Shown: positions 57,130-64,000 of the stretch, piece by piece | How the letters are laid out: each line of letters begins with the position of its first letter | Position numbering within the stretch: the stretch's first letter is position 1 | Origin: Gnetum montanum | Lineage: Eukaryota; Streptophyta; Gnetopsida; Gnetales; Gnetaceae | Reading direction: 5' to 3' | Assembly: GCA_015680685.1 (NCBI GenBank) | Contig: MNCI01017497.1 | Span: 59,276 to 123,275, forward strand | DNA: 64,000 nucleotides | The notes under the pieces: generated by a model | The model's input: only the letters and a program-made list of their open reading frames with translations | The model's database searches: none | What the model was told of the DNA's origin: nothing | Translations under genes and position numbers: made by a program

Positions 57130-57860
57130 TTGTCCCATCTGAATTAAGACAAGTGATCAGCGACCATGTTCTTAGTTTCTTTTCAATCTACCATTATGAG
57201 ACTGAGTTCCTGTAAGATCACTGGCCATCATATGACACAAGGGCTCACCATTGGTTTGTTCATAAGAAACTAGATTACACTATGATCCATGTGCACAAAC
57301 ACCTTGTACCTAAGCACATAGTGCCTAAATTTCTCTAAGGCATACACCACTACCATAAATTCTTTCCCTGTTGTGGTGTAATTCAGCTATGCACCCACAA
57401 TGCTTTGGCACACACCGCGAATATAGTAAGAATGTTTTTAATCATCTAACTATGTGAGCATGTTTCCCAAAGCATAATTGGAATCATCAATCATAATATG
57501 AAATTATCTAGACTAATTAGGTGACTGTAAAATTGGAGTTTCTACGAGCTTTTACTTGAGTTACTGGAATGCATTCTTGCATTTCTTGGTCTAGACAAAT
57601 AGAGCATCCTTCTTTGTAAACTCCACCAACAATTTCGTAACCTTAGAAAAATTCTCTATGAAACACCAGTAGTAGCAAGTGTGACCAAGGAATGATCAAA
57701 AATCTTTGATAGTTTTTGGTTGGCAGGTAATTCCTTAGATGACCCTTATTTTTTCAGTGTCCATCTCAATCCCTACTTATGATATTTTGTGCCCCAAAAC
57801 AATGTCCTCCTGGACCATCATATGGTTTTTCTACTAGTTGAGCCAAAGATTTGTCTTCAC
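57130..57860 (-). pseudogene. pol: RNase H and RT connection of element D
   Basis: Minus strand shows FLMNKPMVSPCVI and MVADHLS (RNase H) and the HKIS-type and FLGHTCYYWCFIENFSK-like connection near 57640-57800. Many stops and frame changes. Order and spacing match B. Confidence 0.65.
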
Positions 57861-58780
57861 AAACCTTTTTAGCACTTGCTCAAAATGGTTCAAAGCTTGC
57901 TCAAATGCAGCCCCATAGGTGGAGAAGTCATCCATGAAGACCTCCACCTTGCTACCAATTTGCTATTGAAAGATGCTCAGTACAAGGTGTTGGAAGGTTG
58001 CAAGGGCATTGCATAGACCAAATGACATCTTTCTGTATGCAAAAGTCCCCTAGGGACTTGTGAATGTTATTTTGGCCCAATCCTCGAGTGTGATCTAGAT
58101 CTACTTATAACCACTATAACCATCCAAAGAGCTATAATAGCAATGCCTAGAGATGGTATCCAACACCTGATTCACAAATAGCAATGGAAGTGATCTTTAT
58201 ATGTCACCATGTTCAACAACCTAAAGTCAATACAAACCCTCCACTTATCACCTTTCCTTGGCACTATCACAAGTGGGCTAACCCACTCGCTATCCATAAT
58301 GGGATAGATGAACCCCACCTTGAGGAGTTGTTCAATCTCTTCTTTGATGATTTGCTTTAGTTTGGAGTTCAACCACCGCTACGGTTGTCTCTTTGGCTTC
58401 AAGGAAGCATCTATATAGCTATGATACTGGCATATTTGTGGATCAATTCCAGTCAGTTCATGATATGGCTAGGTGAAGGTTGTTGCCCATTTGTTGATCA
58501 CCTTCAATAGCTTCTCTTTTTGTTTAGGAGCAAGATTGGCATTGATTATAACTAGCTTGTCATTTGTTAGGATGGCATATTCCATTCTAGTTGGTAGAGT
58601 TTTCAACTCTATGGGCTCCTGCCTAAAGCTCTGAGGGATCTCCAACTCTCACCAATTGGTGTCATTAAGTTCATCATTAAAGAGTTGGCGATGAACTTGC
58701 TTCAATCCATCCATGCCTTTAACATAGGCACTCGTCAGGCTCTCAGTTGGTTCCATGCATATTGTTAAACTACTTTTAGG
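57861..58780 (-). pseudogene. pol: Reverse transcriptase of element D
   Basis: FMDDF at 57938-57924 with both Asp. The readable segment 58372-58172 carries EEIEQLLKVGFIYPI, SEWVSPLVIVPRKGDKWRVC and IDFRLLNMVTYK, keeping the Asp that B has lost. Stops elsewhere break it. Confidence 0.8.
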
Positions 58781-59039
58781 ATCAGCTGTCAACCACTAGA
58801 TGTCCTCCTACTTTGTGGCTATGGCATCTAGACACCTTTGAATTTTTGTCATATCTGCATATTGTTTCCATGCTATGATAGATGTACTTTTTATGGACCA
58901 TAACTTCTGCACACAATTGCACCCTGTGTCACTGTATGTGATGCATAGAACTCACTTCCTCTCTATCTTTCCAAATTTTCTTTCCTTGAAAATTTCCAAG
59001 GAAAGGTCTCTGATGTCTAACTGTGCATCAAAAATGCTT

Positions 59040-59300
59040 AGCCATCACTAGAAAGTTGGTAGGATAGTACCATCCATAGACAATAATCACAATGTCCTTC
59101 ACCAATCCCAAGGAAATAGTGATGGACTGATCTACCAACTCAAGATGAATGTTGCTTTTCTTAAGAGGAGGCAAGTTTTAGGCTTTGTACATTTCATGGA
59201 AAATCAAATTCACACCAAAACCCGAATCTAGAGGAGCCTTGCAAGGCTCATTCCCAATGATTTGTAGGTAAATTAGGGAACTTCCAGGATTAGATCTTTT
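59040..59300 (-). pseudogene. Protease of element D
   Basis: Active-site region ALLDSGFGVNLIF at about 59240 with the canonical Asp-Ser-Gly triad, followed by SNIHLELVDQSITISLGLV as in B. The C-terminal GRAWL-type motif is decayed. Confidence 0.65.
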
Positions 59301-59599
59301 CTTTAGAAGGTGACTAGCCTTAATCCAATCTATGACCACATGGGTCAACATTATAATCTAGATCTTTGGAGGTGTTTGGTTTGAAGGGGACTCGAAAGAT
59401 TATGCAGAGGATGAGGGAGAAGTAAGGCTATCAGCTACATGTATTTGTAAGGGCTTTGTAGGACTGTTGGTTTAGGAGAAAGGTCTCTTTCAAGGTTTAT
59501 TTTCCAGAACACTCCACTGAGGTGTTGGCTATAAGATAATAGCCTGGTAGCATTATGTGGCTACGGCTAGGCTATAATTTCATCCTGCATTAATGGAGC

Positions 59600-61883
59600 A
59601 TGTTGTAATTTATTTAAGGGTAGAGGGACATGTGCACAAGGATGAGAAGGGTAATGAGGATATGGGGATTCCCCTCTTGGAGATTAGGCTCTGTAGTATT
59701 CAGGAAGATAGTAGTGATGTTGGAATGAAGCATGACTGAAAAAGTCATGTGGAGAAATTGGTTGCTGAACATAGTACCCATATGGATCAGGCTATCGATA
59801 AGGGTACTGCTACCTTGACAGTGGCATCCCCCATGACTGTGGATGCTACCATTAATGGTACTGCTCATAAGGTTGTGGTGGAGCTCCACTTGGATAGTAG
59901 GCTTGTTGTTGGTGGAACTGCCTAGGATTGCCTTGAGGATAAGGCAACCTTCTGGGTGTTTTCCTTCTTACCAATATAGGATCTAGAGCATACACACTAG
60001 ACTCCCACAAGTATGACACAATGGGACAACATCCCTTAGGATGTTTGTAGTGGTAGATGTCACACCCACCATCATCATCTGATTTGAAGTCCATAGCTTC
60101 TTCTACTACAACAGCCTTGCCCTTACCCATTTAGTGGGCATGTTCAGCTTCCTTTCTTCTCCTGTGATCACGATCACTACTTTGCTCCTTAGATTCCTCT
60201 GCTATTTTTAGAGCAATTTGGAACTTCTCATCCAAAGAGTCCCATATTTTATCTACCTTAGCTGAAATTTTAGAAATAGAATTTTGAATCAGCAAGGTCT
60301 TTTGCTACACCACTTCATCAAGCAGTGCCTCCTCTTCATTGTCATAAAACCGGACCTTCCGTTTGTGGATGGAAGGATCTTGGTTATATTCTTCCATACT
60401 TTTCCTTTTTCTCAACTCTCCCTCTTCTTTAGCAACCTGCTCTATTAGCCTTTGAATCTAATGGACCCCTAATTTTAAAAGTCTCCCTTGGACATAGACC
60501 CCAAGAGTTCCCCTTATTTCTGTGCAAAGCCCATTTATGATATGGTGGAGCTACTCCCACTGAGAATAACCATGGCTAAGGCATCTATGCAAGAGAGAAT
60601 AGTATCTTCCCATCGTTGCATTGAAGGGTTCATGTGTTCCTTGTTTCCAACCTTGGATCTGCTTTCTTAGGTTGGACATTCGAAAGTACTTTTGATACTT
60701 ATCCTTAAAGATCTCAAGCATTGTACTCCATCAACAGATTGATTTTGGATCCAAAGACCAATACCAACTTTCAACTTCTTTGAGTAGTATCCTTGGGAAT
60801 AGCTTTAACTTTTATCATTTGTTTTCAAAGTTCTGTAAGACATAGGCACCATGAAACACTTGAAGACAAATTTGTGGATCTGAGTTATATCCCCCCTCGA
60901 ACTTGGGAATATTGTTCATATCCAACCATTTAATTTTGGTATCTTTCACATACCTCATCGAGATTCTCATAGCCTTTGCAATGTTCAACATGTTCCTTGT
61001 TATAAGCAAAGGATCATCATGGTCATAGCCTTTATGATGACCATGATGCCCATGATACCCTCTACTACCCCTCCTTTCATGGTGGTGGGCCTCCTTTGAT
61101 TTCCCATGCCCCTAGGCTCTACTAGTTGGACGAGCTCAATGATCATCTCTATCCCATTAGTCATCTCCATCATGGTCACATCCCCTACAACTTCAATCAG
61201 AGCTAGAGGAGTAAGAAGAGGATGTTGAAGGTAAATAAGAGGGAGAAGAGCCAGCACCAGCATGGTGCCTACTACCCTCTCTTCTTTGATCACGACCACG
61301 ATCATCATGTCTATCCACATTTCTACCTTGACTCCCACCTTTGGAGTCCTCATGGTCATGGGAATCATTCTTGCCTAAACTAGGACTATTTACAGTAAAC
61401 TATAAATCCTAGGTCTAACCCCCCTCATCAAATCCAAGGGAAGGAGATTAAGTGAATTGAGAACCCCTAGAAAAGAGATCCTCTCCTTCTTTTAGGCCTA
61501 GTAGGAACAAGGGGTTATTGAATTGTTTCCTATTCGATGCTTTGTGATGTCTCTCCTATTACCAATCTCTTTTACATTGTGCCTCAGTGGGATGATAGTC
61601 TCGATAGTCATGGTCCTACACAACATATTTAGCATTGAGCCCCTAGATGCCCAACCTCATTAAAGTTTGGAGCAGCATTACAGGAACTAATTAATCGGAC
61701 GGGAACACAATGTTGCCCTCCATGTTCCTCCACTGCAGTTATTCATCCTAATGCAAGATGAAGGTGAAATTTGGCACATACTCATCGGGATGAGTATATA
61801 ACACTTTGCATTACTAGGACACTAGCTACTCCTTTGACACACACTCCGCCCCCGCCCCCACCCCCCNTATGAGAAGAAGCTAT
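59600..61883 (-). pseudogene. gag: gag of element D
   Basis: The start codon position (61883) now reads ATA, followed by Ala-Ser-Ser-His. A G-rich expansion and an unknown base (61867) lie just inside. The EYVPNFTFILH block near 61780, a Met/Val/Glu-rich hinge (61370-61010), the capsid block LDMNNIPKFEGGYNSD (about 60940-60890), and a damaged zinc knuckle CDIYHYKHPKGCC (second Cys is Tyr) near 60065 follow. The tail is Gln/Tyr/Pro-coding, ending about 59610. Stops and frame changes occur. Confidence 0.75.
61867..61867. other. Unknown base next to a C-rich run
   Basis: Single N after a run of C blocks interrupted by G and A (61848-61866). Likely a sequencing or assembly problem at a homopolymer. 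Confidence 0.8.
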
Positions 61884-62015
61884 TTTAGCTTTGAAAAGAA
61901 AAACAATGTGCTTATTACTATTATTATTATTCTTCATTATTGCAGCTTTAAAGTTCATTACAATTTCTTTAAATAATTTCACTAAGTCCTAGATAGCGCA
62001 CGTAGCTAACTAAAG

Positions 62016-62033
62016 TCCCCAGCAATGATGCCA
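62016..62033 (-). other. Primer binding site of element D
   Basis: Minus strand TGGCATCATTGCTGGGGA, four transitions from the tRNA-Asp complement. Confidence 0.82.
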
Positions 62034-62034
62034 A

Positions 62035-62815
62035 TGATGAGCAGTGAGTAGTCCCTACGCCCAACCATACAAATCACTAGCATTCACTAAGCAATCTAGT
62101 CAAATTTTATAGACTTTAGCTCTCCAAGTATACTGGGTCTAGGAAGTGAATATCAAGGATGCGATTGTTTTCTTCCTAGTTTCACTTGTGAAATGTAAAG
62201 GTATGGTTAAGTGTCACTGAGGCACATGATTTTTATCATTTTTCCTTTTTCACTAGATTTTCCTAAGTGCTAGAAATAAAGTAAGTTTAATATTTAATTA
62301 ATCTAATAATTAGCTAACACTTAACTAATCCTACCATAAGTATCTATTTCCACTTTTTGTACACATCCTGAACACGTTGCAACGCTACTAGGATACCAAG
62401 TGTTAGGCGCTACTGGAATTACCAAGCATAATGTATGCTTGAAATGGTCATACTTATGTTCATTATTTAATTGATATTAATTACTTAATTAAAATTCATT
62501 AAAGTCAAGTGCATAAATAATAAATGCATAATGAAAACATTAATATATTCCAAGTGCTACAAGGTTTGATAAAAAAAGCTCATCTTTATTATTGTTCACA
62601 CTGAGGTGCTCAAGTACATCAATGCTCAAATAAAGATCCATATACTTTCCAACTCCTACTGCAGGTACTTAGAAAATATTCTAACTTTGGAGAAAACAAA
62701 CTGCAAGAGCTTCGCTAATAATTAAGGAATGAAATGTTTGGATCGTGTGCCCAAGTGCTATATTTATATATAGGTATGTGTTCCCCGATATCGAATATTC
62801 GATAATGTGGTACAC
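62035..62815 (-). repeat. 5' LTR of element D, outer end missing
   Basis: Matches 52733-53564 up to about GATAATGTGGTACAC; the last 50-60 bases of U3 are absent. Confidence 0.82.
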
Positions 62816-63172
62816 TTAGTAATCCTAGTCATGACTGCATGAGTCCAAGGTGTGTACAGTAGACCAGGACTGGATATCCATTACCATAGGATAAAGTAGA
62901 TTTGTTTACTATTTTACTTAAACTTAGAAACTATTTCCATTTCATCAATTCACTAGGAGTAGGAATGGCCCAACAACATCAGTTCTCATATACCTCACTA
63001 TGAACTAAATAATACACATAGACTTCACTAGCTCCATGTGGGAAGACAACAATCTCAATCTTAAACCAATTACTAGCATATTTACATTGCCTCGTCCACG
63101 AATTATGATATGGTCGCACATGAACACCTATGACTTATATGGTTAGGTGTTGGATTACTCCACTGCTCATCA
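62816..63172 (+). repeat. LTR fragment (R-U5 end) of a related element, plus strand
   Basis: Ends CCACTGCTCATCA like the A, B and F family LTRs, and begins within an ACTTAGTAATCCTAG segment that matches the middle of those LTRs. No primer site follows its end; copia sequence follows directly. It is therefore a solo or broken LTR. Confidence 0.7.
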
Positions 63173-64000
63173 ATAATGTATAAGAGAATTAAGCTCTATC
63201 ATATGAATGTAAAATCAACTTTTCTAAATAATGAAATCAAATAGATGGTTCGCATAGAGCAACCAAAAGAATATATTTATACTAAAAAATTAAATCATGT
63301 GTATAAGCTACATAAAGCTTTATATGACTTGACATAGGTCCTTAGAATATAGTATACTAAACTCAACTCATATCTAGTATAGAATGGATATATGAAAGCT
63401 ACTATGGACATTTCTCTTTATGTTAATTACTAAAAATTATGTTAATGACAAAATCTTTGAAGGAACAAGCTCAAGATTGTGCAAAGAATTTGTAGAAGCT
63501 ATGAAATCAAAATTTAAGATGTTCATGATGGAAGAGCTATCTCATTTTGTAGGCTTTCATATTTAATAATATAAAGAAGGTACAATTATTTCTCAAACAA
63601 AGTATACTTAGTAGATGCTTAAACATTTTGGCATGATCGAAGCTAAAGTTTGTGTCCCTTCCCTAGGTATAAATGTACACCTATTTAAAAATGAGGAAGA
63701 AAAGAATATTGAGGCTAATCTTTATAGGTCTATTATTGGGAGCCTTCACTATGCAACAACAATCAAACTTAATATAGCTTATGTGTTGGGCTTAATTTCT
63801 TGGTTTCAAGTAAATCCAAAAGAATCACATCTTGTAGCAACTAAAAGAAGTGTATGCTATTTGAAGGACAAAATAAATTATGGGCTCTAGCATCTAAAAA
63901 GTAAAACTATTAAGTTGCAGGCTTTCACAGATGCTGATAAAGCTAGTAACAAAGATAATTGGATATCTAATAGTGGAAAATCTCACTCTTAGAAGCAACT
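63173..64000 (+). pseudogene. pol: Ty1/copia reverse transcriptase-RNase H fragment
   Basis: Copia-type RT and RNase H motifs in order: YHMNVKSTFLNNEI (family MDVKSAFLNG; Asp is now Asn), VYKLHKALYDL (family LKKALYGLKQ), GYMKATMDISLYV, the frame 63615-63890 with YRSIIGSLHYATTIKLNIAY, SWFQVNPKESHLVATKRSV and YLKDKINYGL, and then QAFTDADKASNKDNW (RNase H; family TDADWAG). Starts mid-RT and runs off the right edge. Stops and a frame change show decay. Gag, integrase and the catalytic YVDD box are not visible in readable form. Confidence 0.85.

Larger units (their letters stand above)
52733..62815 (-). mobile_element. Element D: Athila-type Ty3/gypsy retrotransposon, 5' LTR truncated
   Basis: Minus-strand order from the right: partial 5' LTR (62035-62815), primer site, gag (61883-59600), protease, RT, RNase H, integrase (ending 55702), non-coding block, stub of the 3' ORF (53945), purine-rich tract and full 3' LTR (52733-53564). 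It is collinear with A and B. The outer end of the 5' LTR is missing about 50-60 bp and abuts another LTR piece head to head, so no target duplication remains. Confidence 0.87.

Overview
The window looks like a repeat-dense intergenic stretch of a large plant nuclear genome. It contains almost nothing except nested, decayed LTR retrotransposons. The primer sites, Gag, protease, RT and integrase motifs, the short GT-AG introns with plant-like branch sites, and one leucine-rich-repeat receptor fragment all point to a land plant. The heavy decay and nesting would fit a gymnosperm or another slow-turnover giant genome, but nothing here fixes the species. There is no intact host gene.

Layout. 1-970 (-): 5' end of a Ty3/gypsy Athila-type element (gag start, tRNA-Asp-type primer site, LTR), here called F0. 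2462-2995 (+): LRR receptor fragment, followed by a GC-rich 85-bp repeat. 3836-12534 (-): element F, complete, with LTRs and a GTTGG target duplication; it has gag and a long 3' ORF but no pol. 12800-40300 (+): element A, an old autonomous-type copy (LTR, gag, pol, non-coding block, 3' ORF). Its gag is split by element C. 14588-31241 (-): element C, a 16.65-kb element of a different lineage with 2.2-kb LTRs, a CATAT target duplication and a tRNA-Asn-like primer site. It has gag-protease and an integrase tail, but RT and the integrase core are missing. In their place lies an oppositely oriented, intron-containing gene with its own TATA box. 40308-50277 (+): element B, gag-pol, apparently inserted in or fused to the 3' ORF of A. 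50278-52732: unassigned. 52733-62815 (-): element D, gag-pol plus a stub of the 3' ORF. 62816-63172 (+): solo LTR piece abutting D head to head. 63173-64000 (+): Ty1/copia RT-RNase H fragment.

Elements F0, F, A, B and D form one family: tRNA-Asp-type primer site, LTRs beginning TGATGA and ending TCATCA or close to it, a Gag with a shortened zinc knuckle, and pol without a chromodomain. Where the 3' end is present (F, A, B, D) there is a roughly 2-kb non-coding block followed by a 3' ORF related to the plant transposon-protein (Transposase_32-like) family with a coiled-coil tail. In F, A, B and D the 3' ORF start is preceded by the same branch-point and acceptor layout. In F and A a TATA box lies about 468 bp upstream of its ATG. 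This suggests the 3' ORF is made from its own spliced mRNA, independent of gag-pol.

The most interesting items are this putative 3' ORF expression module, the antisense spliced gene inside element C, and the hairpin-bearing 205-bp repeats in the LTRs of C. All coding regions carry stops or frameshifts; F is the youngest and least damaged.
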